The translations under genes and the position numbers were made by a program. This document shows positions 8,000-15,419 of a DNA stretch of 30,258 bases, in pieces; the first letter of the stretch is position 1; each line of letters begins with the position of its first letter. The notes below the pieces were generated by a model. It was not told the DNA's origin and ran no database searches. It was given only the letters and a program-made list of their open reading frames with translations. The DNA is from JBHIKY01 sp042139015 (GTDB lineage: Bacteria; Bacillota; Bacilli; Bacillales; Marinococcaceae), in assembly GCF_042139015.1 (NCBI RefSeq), contig NZ_JBHIKY010000034.1, positions 1-30,258 on the forward strand. Direction: 5' to 3'.

Positions 8000-9231
8000 G
8001 ATAGACCACTCCGTTTCTTTGTTATGATGCTTTTAAAATGGTCCCTTTTAAGCCGTGTGCGGACAAAAATTGCAGCAGCTCCGGATACTATAGCCAGCGT
8101 GGCAGCGAAAGTGGTCGCTCCGAACGCCAACCCCGTGTAATCGATGACATAGCCAGTGCATACAGGCAGAAGGGCGGCCGGAATGTAACCTCCGATGTTG
8201 AGGACCGCGTTTGCCTCAGCCCTGCGATGATCCGGAACATGAAGGCCGATGAGTGTCAGACCACCAAGTTGTCCAAGACCCTGACCAACACCAGCAAGAA
8301 CGGCAGCAATCACGAGTAGCAGGGCAACAGAGGCGTTGACAGCTCCTGCCATACTGAGCATAGCCAGGATTGTTGACGTTGCACCAATCAAGAAAATGGT
8401 ACGCACGGGCAGCTTCTTGAGCATGAATTGTACGCCGGTTGCCGCTAGGAATGTGACACAGGCTGTGCCACCCGCAACAAGAGGGCTTGTTACATTCAAA
8501 AGCTTGGACAAAAGCGAAGGACCAAGCGATAAAACAAAGGATGTCGCAGTAATGCCAGGTGCGAAGACGGCAATCCCAAAAGCCAGATGCAAGCGATTTG
8601 CTGACGGCACACTTGGCATACGCAATCGCCATCTGCCCTGTTGAGGGGAGTCAATACGTCTTTTTGGAAGTTTACCCACAACAAGATAGGCGCTCGCCAA
8701 GATAACAAGTTCGACCGTGAAGATTGGAACCACCGGGCGGGTCATGACCTCAGCCAAGCCACCCGCAAGCAGTGGTCCTAAACCCGCCCCCAACACCATT
8801 GTGACGGATGCGGCAAGCGAAGCTAAAGGCTTCCGTTTGGATCCGCCGACATCCATGACCGAGGCCATCCCCGCCGAGACGATAACGCCGACAGCAATGC
8901 CCGACAGAAAACGGGCGACGACAAGGGCGATCACCGAGGACGCTGTAGCAAACAGGATGCAGGCTAGTATGGCTGCCGTCAGCCCTGGATACAGTACAAG
9001 TTTGCGACCGAACCGATCAGAGAGCTGGCCGGCGACAAGAAGCGTTATAAGAAGGCCCACGATGTAGGCCGCAAAGACCAGCGTAAGCGTACCGTTGGAA
9101 AAGCCCATTTCCTGCTGCCAGAGCACATAGAGTGGAGTGGGTAAGTTCGATAGTATGAAGACCGCCGTTACCATCCAGGCGGTCACCCATATACGCCAAG
9201 GTTGAGTTTTTTCGTCTTTCGTTAGATGCAT
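7996..9231 (-). CDS. MFS drug/metabolite exporter (DHA1-like)
   Basis: This 411-residue, 12-helix major facilitator antiporter has motif A GQLSDRFGRKLVL between helices 2 and 3, RFLSGIAVGV in helix 4, and the antiporter-type glycine-rich helix 5 VLGAGLGPLLAGG (motif C). That motif marks proton-coupled exporters. A basic C-terminus follows helix 12. An AAGGAG ribosome site lies nine bases before the ATG. The gene is clearly richer in G+C than its surroundings (36 of 60 in row 8881-8940), and its other frames are long and open, so it likely came from a higher-G+C donor. It is first in a two-gene operon with the oxidoreductase and is divergent from a LysR regulator. Confidence 0.92.
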   Translation of the reverse strand: MHLTKDEKTQPWRIWVTAWMVTAVFILSNLPTPLYVLWQQEMGFSNGTLTLVFAAYIVGLLITLLVAGQLSDRFGRKLVLYPGLTAAILACILFATASSVIALVVARFLSGIAVGVIVSAGMASVMDVGGSKRKPLASLAASVTMVLGAGLGPLLAGGLAEVMTRPVVPIFTVELVILASAYLVVGKLPKRRIDSPQQGRWRLRMPSVPSANRLHLAFGIAVFAPGITATSFVLSLGPSLLSKLLNVTSPLVAGGTACVTFLAATGVQFMLKKLPVRTIFLIGATSTILAMLSMAGAVNASVALLLVIAAVLAGVGQGLGQLGGLTLIGLHVPDHRRAEANAVLNIGGYIPAALLPVCTGYVIDYTGLAFGATTFAATLAIVSGAAAIFVRTRLKRDHFKSIITKKRSGLS

Positions 9232-9441
9232 TTTGCAATTCTCCTTCGAGATTCAGTTTGAGTAGCCTGGAATTTAAAATTTGTTATTTTTCGTAACTCA
9301 TGTATCTCAAACAAGAGTAATAGAAATATTCCATAAAAAAATTTGAACAGCTGGCTTTCTAAGCTGATTACTATTGGTTATTATCATATGTTATATTTGT
9401 ATATAACTGAAATATATTTTTTTAATAAGGGTGTTAACCAA
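9232..9441. promoter_or_regulatory. divergent control region between exporter and lysR
   Basis: These 210 bases hold both promoters. Two dyads are candidate LysR-type sites: GTTA-N7-TAAC at 9283-9297 (GTTATTTTTCGTAAC), nearer the exporter, and GTTATAT-N4-ATATAAC at 9390-9407, nearer lysR. Both end in GTTA/TAAC. LysR proteins usually bind a T-N11-A dyad near their own promoter and a second site near the target. No unambiguous -35/-10 pair was assigned in this A/T-rich stretch. Confidence 0.55.
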
Positions 9442-10329
9442 ATGGTTATGAACATGAACAACCTAAGCATATTCCAGAAGGTCTCCGAAAAAATGAACAT
9501 TACTGAAGCTTCTGAAGAGCTGTTTATATCACAACCCGCGGTCAGTAAGGCCGTGAAAAATCTAGAAAAATCGCTGAATATTAAATTGTTCATTAGGGAC
9601 AAGCGGAATGGGTTAATGCTTACTGAAGTGGGGAAAGAAATTCTGATCCTGACGAGACAAATGACATTTATTGAGAACAAAATATACCAAGTTGCTCATC
9701 GGGAAAATCAACTTTTAAGCGGTAAGGTAAAAGTGGGTTCTTTTCCAGCCGTATCAACCAATATTTTGCCTATGACCCTTGCATTATTTAGGTCAAAATA
9801 TCCAGATGTTTATATAGAACTCATAGAAGGAACCTCCGATCAAATAAAGGAATGGGTAGAGGACCGAACGGTTGATATGGGGATCGTGGCATCTCCCTTT
9901 GATCCATATGAATTTAAAGTCTTAAACAAGGATTACATGGTCGCGATCATTCCAGAAGATCATCGATTAAATCGAGAACAACAAATTGACCTAGAGAAAC
10001 ACCAGAATGAAATGATTTTTTGTAAAGGTGGGCACGAAATCGCGATATCAAAAATATTCCAAGAACATAATATTAAATTTAAAGAAACTCTAACCGTCCA
10101 AAATGCTGAAACGCTGATTAATATGGTCAAAAATAACTTAGGTATTGGTATTGTTTCAAACTTCACCCTTTCTTCTGTGTCCCATCATTTAATCATAAAG
10201 GATATTCAGCCGAGGATTACTCGTGATATTGGTATTATTACTCACTCATTTGATGAAGTTACCCCTGCAACAAAAGAATTCATTAACGTCATGAGCCAAA
10301 ATCATAATTCTGAGCCTTTTTCGACTTAA
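9442..10329 (+). CDS. LysR-family transcriptional regulator
   Basis: From ATG 9442 this is a 295-residue LTTR. The N-terminal winged helix-turn-helix is typical: NLSIFQKVSEKMNITEASEE then LFISQPAVSKAVKNLEK. It is followed by a linker helix and a periplasmic-binding-like effector domain (about 90-290) opening with GKVKVGSFPAVSTNILP. The frame is open further upstream to ATG 9343, but that adds 33 A/T-rich codons that do not look like LTTR sequence, and an AAGGGTG ribosome site lies before 9442. It is divergent from the exporter/oxidoreductase pair and so is their likely activator. It may respond to the compound they remove; the inducer is unknown. Confidence 0.9.
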   Translation: MVMNMNNLSIFQKVSEKMNITEASEELFISQPAVSKAVKNLEKSLNIKLFIRDKRNGLMLTEVGKEILILTRQMTFIENKIYQVAHRENQLLSGKVKVGSFPAVSTNILPMTLALFRSKYPDVYIELIEGTSDQIKEWVEDRTVDMGIVASPFDPYEFKVLNKDYMVAIIPEDHRLNREQQIDLEKHQNEMIFCKGGHEIAISKIFQEHNIKFKETLTVQNAETLINMVKNNLGIGIVSNFTLSSVSHHLIIKDIQPRITRDIGIITHSFDEVTPATKEFINVMSQNHNSEPFST

Positions 10330-10429
10330 GAATTTAGATAAATGGTCAATCAGAAAGATAAATTTTTCAGTTGAATCTAAGCATAGGTTCTTTGAAGTTA
10401 GCGATACCAGTGATTGTGAGTGAGAATAT

Positions 10430-10578
10430 GTTTATAAAGGTATACCTTTATGGGGAGAGAGAACACATTTATAAAACTGCGTAATATCAAGTTTATAAAT
10501 GTGGTCAAAAATATTTATAAACGTTTGTATATTTCATTTACCTTTATAAACATATAAGTTACAATTATTTGTTTATAA
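10430..10578. promoter_or_regulatory. res recombination site / tnpR control region
   Basis: The 267 bases between lysR and tnpR carry at least six TTTATAAA-type half-sites. They include a perfect 18-bp palindrome ATAAAGGTATACCTTTAT (10434-10451), a perfect 11-bp inverted pair ACATTTATAAA (10465-10475) / TTTATAAATGT (10492-10502), and further copies at 10513-10521, 10543-10550 and 10572-10578. This clustering of resolvase-dimer sites is the layout of a Tn3 res site with subsites I-III. The palindrome, with its central AT, is the likely crossover site. The same sites would let resolvase repress its own promoter. Confidence 0.78.
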
Positions 10579-10597
10579 AACAATAGGGGCGATGAAC

Positions 10598-11224
10598 ATG
10601 GCAAATAACTATGGATACATACGGGTGAGTACCAAAGATCAGAATGAACAGCGTCAGTTACACAAAATGATGGAGAGGGGTGTAAAGGCACGCCGCATTT
10701 TTGTTGATAGAGCAAGTGGAAAAAACTTCGAACGCCCACAATACCAATTGCTGCGTAAAGTCCTCAATGAAGGGGACATTGTCTATATGGATGCTCTTGA
10801 TCGTATGGGCCGTAACTATGATGAGGTTATTGCAGAATGGAAGTACATTACAAGAGAATTAAAGGCAGACATTATCGTACTAGAAAACGAATCTTTATTT
10901 GACAGCCGAAAATTCCGTGAAATGGGTGATATGGGGCGTTTATTGGAAGACCAATTTTTATCTTTGCTTTCGTATGTTGCTGATCAAGAACGTAAGAAAA
11001 TTCATCAAAGACAGGCTGAAGGTATCGCGGTAGCTAAATCTCAAGGGAAACATTTAGGGCGCCCTCAAATTAATCTTTCCAATTTGAGCAAGAATCAGCG
11101 ACGGATAATAGAAGAAAACCATCCCAAATGGAGAAACGGAGACATAACAGGCGTTATGCTTATGGAGATGTTAGAACTAAAGAAAAACACGTTTTATAAA
11201 ATAATGAAGGAATATGAGGAGTAA
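10598..11224 (+). CDS. tnpR: serine resolvase TnpR
   Basis: This serine recombinase resolves Tn3 cointegrates at res. The catalytic N-terminal domain begins YGYIRVSTKDQNEQRQ, where the Ser in RVS is the nucleophile, and contains the ALDRMGRNYDE region. The long E helix is followed by QGKHLGRPQI and a C-terminal helix-turn-helix (about 160-208). Two starts are possible. ATG 10592 lies only two bases from the AGGGG ribosome site (10585-10589), while ATG 10598 is eight bases away and gives MANNYGYIRVS, so 10598 is preferred. The stop is about 35 bases from the right inverted repeat. Confidence 0.95.
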   Translation: MANNYGYIRVSTKDQNEQRQLHKMMERGVKARRIFVDRASGKNFERPQYQLLRKVLNEGDIVYMDALDRMGRNYDEVIAEWKYITRELKADIIVLENESLFDSRKFREMGDMGRLLEDQFLSLLSYVADQERKKIHQRQAEGIAVAKSQGKHLGRPQINLSNLSKNQRRIIEENHPKWRNGDITGVMLMEMLELKKNTFYKIMKEYEE

Positions 11225-11257
11225 AGAGTATGTAGTCTATTGAAGGACTTCTAGGGG

Positions 11258-11295
11258 GAGATGGCGGCAAAATCGACAGACGCTACCTCTACCCC
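11258..11295. repeat. Tn3 right terminal inverted repeat
   Basis: It reads GAGATGGCGGCAAAATCGAC then AGACGCTACCTCTACCCC, ending at 11295. It is complementary to 4207-4246 at 31 of the outer 36 positions. Confidence 0.88.
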
Positions 11296-11901
11296 AATTA
11301 TAAAGCACTTCCAAAACATCAAACTTTAGAAAAGAAAGTGACGGTTAACCACTCTAAAAAGGAATGGAAAAACTCTATCCCACTAATTATTGCATCTTTA
11401 TTTATAGGGATATCCTGCTCGGCCTATTGGACATTCTCAAGAAACTTTATGTTAAACTTAAATAGTGTTCCTACATACCTAGGAGAGTGGTTTTGGGTAA
11501 TTATTGGAGTTGCAGGTTTACTAGGGGGAACTGCTGGTGTGTTTATAAATAAGTTTGGTTTAACGAGTGCTTATAGGATTTCAGTATTAGCACTTTCAAC
11601 CTCTTCCCTTATCCTAGGAATTTATCATAGTAACAATATAATGGGGTTCCTTTCACCAGTTCTATTTGGAAGCTCTTATATTTTCATGACAGGGGTTTTA
11701 ATAGTATGGGGGATTTCCGTGTTTAAGACTAACCCATCATTTGGACTAGGTATACCTTTCTTAGTACTTGCACTTGGTCAGGCAATGGGGTCCATATTTT
11801 CTGGGGTAATCGCTGATATATTAGGATTTCAATCTCTTTTTGTCGGGGCTTCTATAATTGGGTATGTAACCTTATTATTTAAACAAAATCCAATTAAATA
11901 A
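11296..11901 (+). pseudogene. MFS transporter, C-terminal half (truncated by Tn3 end)
   Basis: An open frame of about 200 residues begins exactly at the transposon end with loop-like sequence (NYKALPKHQTLEKK). It continues with six membrane helices, the first being IPLIIASLFIGISC; later features include WVIIGVAGLLGGTAGVFINK and FLVLALGQAMGSIFSGVIAD. This matches helices 7-12 of a YbfB-like major facilitator, cut in the central cytoplasmic loop. No N-terminal half exists at the other end of the transposon (left of 4207), so it was lost in a deletion or rearrangement. A GTG at 11338 could start translation, but a half transporter is unlikely to function. Confidence 0.82.
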
Positions 11902-12054
11902 CCTGACTTCGTATCTTCCATTAGAGGGTATTTTACTTGAATAAGCTCCATGATAAAAAGACTTTAAATATACACTATTTTATATAAGGCAGTGTATCGA
12001 AGACTAAAATTTAAGAGAATTTTTTATTAACAAAATGTATTCAACTAACATCCA

Positions 12055-12348
12055 TCATGACCCTTTATAAAAGCGCATCTTTTGGGATGCATGGTCAAAA
12101 CAGCGAGCTAATAATTCAACTGATTTACTGCGATTACGATCATACGAAGAATCGTCGACAATCAATACTTTCGGTCGATCATGACTCGTTAAGTTCTTTA
12201 CTTTGTCAATGGTATGAGCGCTTAGAAATAGTAAAAACTTTCTCCAAGCAAAGGTAGATTTGTTTAAAAAGCGATAGACGGCATTCTTCTCTGGACAATC
12301 ATTCGCTTTGTTACTTGGAGGGGTGGGTATGATAGGCTTGTGTGCCAC
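12055..12348 (-). pseudogene. IS4-family transposase fragment
   Basis: 97 residues correspond to the start of the catalytic domain of an IS4-family transposase. CPEKNAVYRFLNKSTFAWRK is followed by KVLIVDDSSYDRNRSKSVEL, where the first catalytic Asp lies in VDDS, and then ARCFDHASQKMRFYKG. The frame stops where the family continues with a GFRMLTLGWSDGH-type stretch, so the remaining catalytic residues are gone. To the right (12349-12420) another frame seems to carry traces of the N-terminal part. Both neighbouring gaps, 11902-12054 and 12421-12560, are A/T-rich with no gene I can support. Confidence 0.8.
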
Positions 12349-12562
12349 TGAAACAACTGCTTCAGCCTTTCAAGACCAATCGTACCCACAGAGGCTCCAA
12401 GTCAAGTCCTTAAAGGCTTATCTATGAATATATATAAACAAAGATAAAGGGTGCATCACATCAATGTTTTTTTGCTGATACTATATATATGGGTGCTTTA
12501 GTTGAACAAGCAATATTAGTATTGAGAAGCATTTCACTATGAAAGTATCTACAAGTATCTTA

Positions 12563-12571
12563 TGGTATAAT
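12563..12571 (+). promoter_or_regulatory. extended -10 promoter of tetR
   Basis: TGGTATAAT is a perfect extended -10 (TGnTATAAT). No good -35 is present, which extended -10 promoters tolerate. The ATG at 12570 overlaps the -10 and therefore cannot be the normal start of the downstream gene. Confidence 0.65.
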
Positions 12572-12605
12572 GTGTCATTATGCATTACGAAAGAAGGTAA
12601 CTACC

Positions 12606-13214
12606 TTGAATTCTAATAGTGGTAATTCTGAACAAACATTCCAACGAGGAAGACCAAGAAGTAGTGATGTTGATAAACGTATTCTTGATGCAACACTAAC
12701 TCTTCTTGCTGAAGTTGGTGTTGAAAAAATTAGTATGGAAACTATTGCTACGAAAGCTGGAGTTGGTAAGAGTTCTATTTATCGGAGATGGAAAAATAAA
12801 GATGAGTTAATTCTTGCTGCATTGGAACAGTTGAAACCAGAATTTGATATCTCAATAAATGGGAAGTTAGATGATGTCTTATTGGAACTCTCACGAAACT
12901 TCACAGAGCAAATGAATAACCCGCTTGGTAAACAAATGCTCTCCCTACTAATGTCAACATTATCAAGTAATACACAGATTTCCGAATCGTATTGGGAAAA
13001 CCATTCACTGCCTAAAACAAAGGAAATTTCAAATTTGCTTCAAAAATATCTTGAGGAAGAGAATATTCGTAAAGAAGTAAATTTAGATCTAGTTTCCGAA
13101 TTTTTAATTGGTTTTATTATTTACCAACTTTTACTCAAGCCCTCTACAACAGATTTAGAACCTCATTTAAGGGCTGGGATTGACATGATTTTGAACGGAA
13201 TAAAGGAAAAATAA
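12606..13214 (+). CDS. TetR-family repressor
   Basis: From TTG 12606 this is a 202-residue TetR regulator. The DNA-binding domain is clear: RGRPRSSDVDKRILDATLTL, then the helix-turn-helix METIATKAGVGKSSIYRRWK. It is followed by an all-helical ligand and dimer domain of the C-terminal TetR type. The start is TTG because AAGAAGG (12591-12597) lies eight bases before it, while the upstream ATG 12570 sits inside the promoter -10. A weak hairpin terminator follows, and the next gene (SDR) has a perfect palindrome in its promoter, so the protein likely represses the dehydrogenase gene. The ligand is unknown. Confidence 0.9.
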   Translation: MNSNSGNSEQTFQRGRPRSSDVDKRILDATLTLLAEVGVEKISMETIATKAGVGKSSIYRRWKNKDELILAALEQLKPEFDISINGKLDDVLLELSRNFTEQMNNPLGKQMLSLLMSTLSSNTQISESYWENHSLPKTKEISNLLQKYLEEENIRKEVNLDLVSEFLIGFIIYQLLLKPSTTDLEPHLRAGIDMILNGIKEK

Positions 13215-13218
13215 TTTT

Positions 13219-13249
13219 AACCTTGCATGTAAAGCGAGGTTATTTTATT
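13219..13249 (+). terminator. weak terminator after tetR
   Basis: AACCTTGC (13219-13226) pairs with GCGAGGTT (13234-13241), including one G-U pair, and is followed by ATTTTATT. It is short and may be leaky. Confidence 0.5.
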
Positions 13250-13280
13250 GACATAATACGATACGATACTGTATCGTATT
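13248..13280 (+). promoter_or_regulatory. SDR promoter with palindromic TetR operator
   Basis: TTGACA (13248-13253) abuts a dyad AATACGATAC (13255-13264) / GTATCGTATT (13271-13280), perfect with a 6-base spacer. A second perfect register is nested in it, ATACGATAC-T-GTATCGTAT (13261-13279). A repressor dimer here would cover the promoter spacer, as TetR operators do. The -10 is not certain: TATCGT at 13272 gives an 18-base spacer, and TATTAT at 13277 is further away. Confidence 0.75.
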
Positions 13281-13311
13281 ATATATAAGTATTAATAAGG
13301 AGGAAAATCGT

Positions 13312-14265
13312 ATGACAAAAGCAAAAAAGACTGTGATTATAACTGGAGGGAATACAGGATTAGGGTATGAATGTGCTAAAGTGATTGCAAAAGCTAATAC
13401 TGATTGGCACATAATTTTGGCTTCACGTAATAAAGAAAGGGTCAATATAGCTGCCAAAGAATTGATTCAAACAACAGGGAATCAACATATCTCAGGAATG
13501 GTAGTGGATTTAGCCTCGTTCTCGTCCATACATCATTTTGTTCATCAATTCAATGAAGCTGATCTTCCGCCATTGCATTCCATTATTTGTAATGCGGGTG
13601 TTCAATTTGCACAAGGAACTCAAGCTACAGTTGATGGAATAGAAGCGACATTTGGGGTTAATCATCTTGGTCATTTTTTACTTGTAAGATTATTACTTAA
13701 TCAGATTCAAGATCACGGCTCTATTGTTGTTGTAAGCAGCGATACCCATGATCCACTTATGAAAACAGGTATGCCTGCACCAATTTATCTCCACCCTAGT
13801 ATTATGGCTAATCCACAAAAATCGGATGAATCATTAGCAAATCTTTCATCTCTTAGTAGGGGGCAAACACGTTATACAACATCGAAGCTATGTAATCTCT
13901 ATTTTAGCTACGAACTAGCTCGACGTATTGAAAAAGCCAATCGATTAATTTCTGTAAAAGCATTTAATCCAGGAATGATGCCTGGAAGGGGCTCTAGTTT
14001 ATCTAGAGATTACAATCCTATACTTAAATTCATGTGGAATAATGTACTACCACTAATGCGTTTCTTTCGTTCCAGTATACGGTCCACGCAACAATCTGGA
14101 TCTGATCTTGCCAATTTACTATTGAATCAGCGTTTTTCGAGTAGTGGGCAATACTTTGATGGACCAAAAGAAATAGCCTCTTCCAAGGAATCTTATGACA
14201 TTGATCGTGCTAAAGAGCTATGGACTTGGAGTTCTAACATTGTTGGTCTAAATAAGAATATTTAA
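13312..14265 (+). CDS. short-chain dehydrogenase/reductase (retinol dehydrogenase-like)
   Basis: This 317-residue SDR is a cytosolic NAD(P)-dependent oxidoreductase. The Rossmann motif TGGNTGLGYECAK lies at residues 11-23, the basic ASRNKER after strand 2 favours NADPH, and the structural CNAGV is present. The catalytic Ser lies in VVVSSDTHD, and the Tyr/Lys pair in RYTTSKLCNLYF (YxxxK). The length above 300 and the PGMMPGRGSSLSRDY loop fit the RDH/WWOX-like branch. AAGGAGG (13297-13303) is eight bases before the ATG. It lies 97 bases downstream of tetR behind a palindromic operator. The substrate is unknown; a regulated response to an aldehyde, ketone or xenobiotic is plausible. Confidence 0.92.
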   Translation: MTKAKKTVIITGGNTGLGYECAKVIAKANTDWHIILASRNKERVNIAAKELIQTTGNQHISGMVVDLASFSSIHHFVHQFNEADLPPLHSIICNAGVQFAQGTQATVDGIEATFGVNHLGHFLLVRLLLNQIQDHGSIVVVSSDTHDPLMKTGMPAPIYLHPSIMANPQKSDESLANLSSLSRGQTRYTTSKLCNLYFSYELARRIEKANRLISVKAFNPGMMPGRGSSLSRDYNPILKFMWNNVLPLMRFFRSSIRSTQQSGSDLANLLLNQRFSSSGQYFDGPKEIASSKESYDIDRAKELWTWSSNIVGLNKNI

Positions 14266-14468
14266 TACTAGCCTTAACGTTAATTAGAAATAAAGGTAAT
14301 TATATAATTATAAAAATATGATTCCTTTTCTTTAATGTCGCTATAGGGCAGCATTCCTATAAATAAACTATAAAAGGAGAAGGCGGGAATGTTTATGATA
14401 ATAAAACGTTTCTGTCTCCGAGACAGTTGAATCGGAAAAAGTGTTACCATGAATAGATAGAAATACAT

Positions 14469-14476
14469 CCGCATCT
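14469..14476. repeat. 8-bp target-site duplication, left copy (CCGCATCT)
   Basis: CCGCATCT directly precedes the left end of the IS256-family relic, and the identical copy lies at 15060-15067. IS256-family elements make 8-bp duplications. Confidence 0.85.
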
Positions 14477-14484
14477 GAGAGTGT

Positions 14485-14546
14485 AATCTAAACTGTGTAA
14501 TTAGAAGAGCGTACGGCTTCTACTTGCCAGTTTAGATTTTTTTTAT
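14485..14546 (+). terminator. inward hairpin terminator at IS256 left end
   Basis: AATCTAAACTG (14485-14495) and CAGTTTAGATT (14528-14538) form a perfect 11-bp stem followed by a run of Ts. It would stop transcription entering the element toward the transposase. Confidence 0.7.
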
Positions 14547-14585
14547 TTACCTAGACTAATGATATATGGAATTGGAGGATTTTAA

Positions 14586-14980
14586 ATGACAAAATTAAGC
14601 GTGATCCCAAATCAGTAAACTTAGCTAATAAATTATCGAAGAATACCAGCCTGAATCTGTAGAAGATATTCAGAACGCTCTTAAAGATATTTTGGGACCT
14701 ATGTTTGAAGCGATGTTAAAAGGTGAAATGAATCACCACCTTGGTTATGATTCGAACGATAAAGGTAAAAAAGACTCGTCAAATAGAAGAAATGGGTATG
14801 GGAAGAAAACGTTACACACAACCTCCGGAAAGGTTGAAATAGCTACCCCTCGGGATCGTTATGGATCGTTTGAACCACAGCTTATTCCCAAGCGTCAAAG
14901 ATGTTTCAGCTATTGATGACAAAGTTTTATCGATGTATGCCAAGGGCATGTACTCAACGGGACATCTCGTCTACCGTTGC
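14586..14980 (+). pseudogene. IS256-family transposase, degenerate
   Basis: The ATG at 14586 follows TTGGAGGATTTTAA and gives MTKLSVIPNQ, then a stop. Another frame continues with IIEEYQPESVEDIQNALKD and ILGPMFEAMLKGEMNHHLGY (a typical IS256 N-terminus), then NRRNGYGKKTLHTTSGKVEI and ATPRDRYGSFEPQLIPKRQ. A further shift gives DVSAIDDKVLSMYAKGM. The sequence then jumps to the right end, so the whole DDE catalytic domain is missing. At least three frameshifts or stops are present. Confidence 0.88.
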
Positions 14981-15059
14981 TGTGGCTAATTCTAACACTG
15001 TTTGAAACGATCTGTACACTAACAGTTGAAGTTACTTACACACTTTATTTGACAAACCC

Positions 15060-15067
15060 CCGCATCT
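15060..15067. repeat. 8-bp target-site duplication, right copy (CCGCATCT)
   Basis: Identical to 14469-14476. Joining the two copies rebuilds the amidase codons KQDADVFLSIHGN. Confidence 0.85.
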
Positions 15068-15419
15068 TGCTTGTTGGCATATTTCGGTCTGTATCGACTT
15101 TCTTGTGAAAGAAAACTATCATCGGTTCTTGTCATTAAAACTTCTACTTGTGGCTCGTCCTCCAACAGCTTTTGCACCTTTTTGGACAAGTTTAAAGTGA
15201 AATTCTTTTCATACAGGCCACTAGCACCTGTTGCCCCGTTATCCTTACCACCATGTCCAGGATCAATGACAACCTTAAAAGCGGTATCACTACTTTTAAT
15301 GTTTTCCTTGTCCTTGTTAGCTTTACCTAAAGTTTCACGAATTATATTTCTTCACATACTGGTCTGTTTTTCCAGAGAAAGCAACATTTCCTTTATGGTT
15401 ATGACTCACCTAGTAAAAG

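Larger units (their letters stand above)
4207..11295. mobile_element. Tn3-family transposon with LysR/MFS/oxidoreductase cargo
   Basis: A 7089-bp unit is bounded by inverted repeats at 4207-4246 and 11258-11295 that begin GGGGTA and match at 31 of 36 positions. Inside, tnpA faces out to the left and tnpR faces out to the right, with a resolution site before tnpR. The cargo sits between them: an oxidoreductase, an MFS exporter and a LysR regulator. Tn3 elements normally leave a 5-bp target duplication, but the flanks here are TCCTA (4202-4206) and AATTA (11296-11300), which do not match. tnpA, tnpR and both ends look intact, so the element may still be mobile. Confidence 0.9.
14477..15059 (+). 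mobile_element. IS256-family insertion sequence, internally deleted
   Basis: It is bounded by 8-bp direct repeats CCGCATCT. The left end (GAGAGTGTAATCTAAACTGT, followed by GTAATTAG) resembles the reverse complement of the right end (GGGTTTGTCAAATAAAGTGT, followed by GTAAGTAA) as imperfect inverted repeats. It is only 583 bp long, whereas family members are about 1.3 kb, so more than half the transposase has been deleted. A hairpin terminator lies inside the left end. Confidence 0.85.
14368..15419 (-). pseudogene. N-acetylmuramoyl-L-alanine amidase (Amidase_3), interrupted by IS256 relic
   Basis: On the - strand, right to left, the first segment is SHNHKGNVAFSGKTDQYVKK. After a one-base insertion near 15337 comes the Amidase_3 catalytic start FKVVIDPGHGGKDNGATG, with a zinc His in PGHGG and then GLYEKNFTLNLSKKV, up to YRPKYANKQDA at 15060. 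The gene resumes at 14476 beyond the IS256-family relic with DVFLSIHGNTFSDSTVSETE and TFYYHKHSR, which contains the second zinc His (SIHGN). The frame is exactly restored if the element and one target copy are removed. It then degenerates to a stop at 14368. The N-terminus and the last catalytic Glu region are missing. The intact protein would be a peptidoglycan hydrolase. Confidence 0.88.

Noticed and set aside
8038..9238. Several long open frames antisense to, or out of frame with, the MFS exporter
   Set aside because: They are shadows caused by the G+C-rich exporter gene, with no family resemblance and no ribosome sites.
9343..9441. N-terminal extension of LysR from ATG 9343
   Set aside because: It lacks a ribosome site, covers the putative operator at 9390-9407, and adds residues not typical of LysR proteins.
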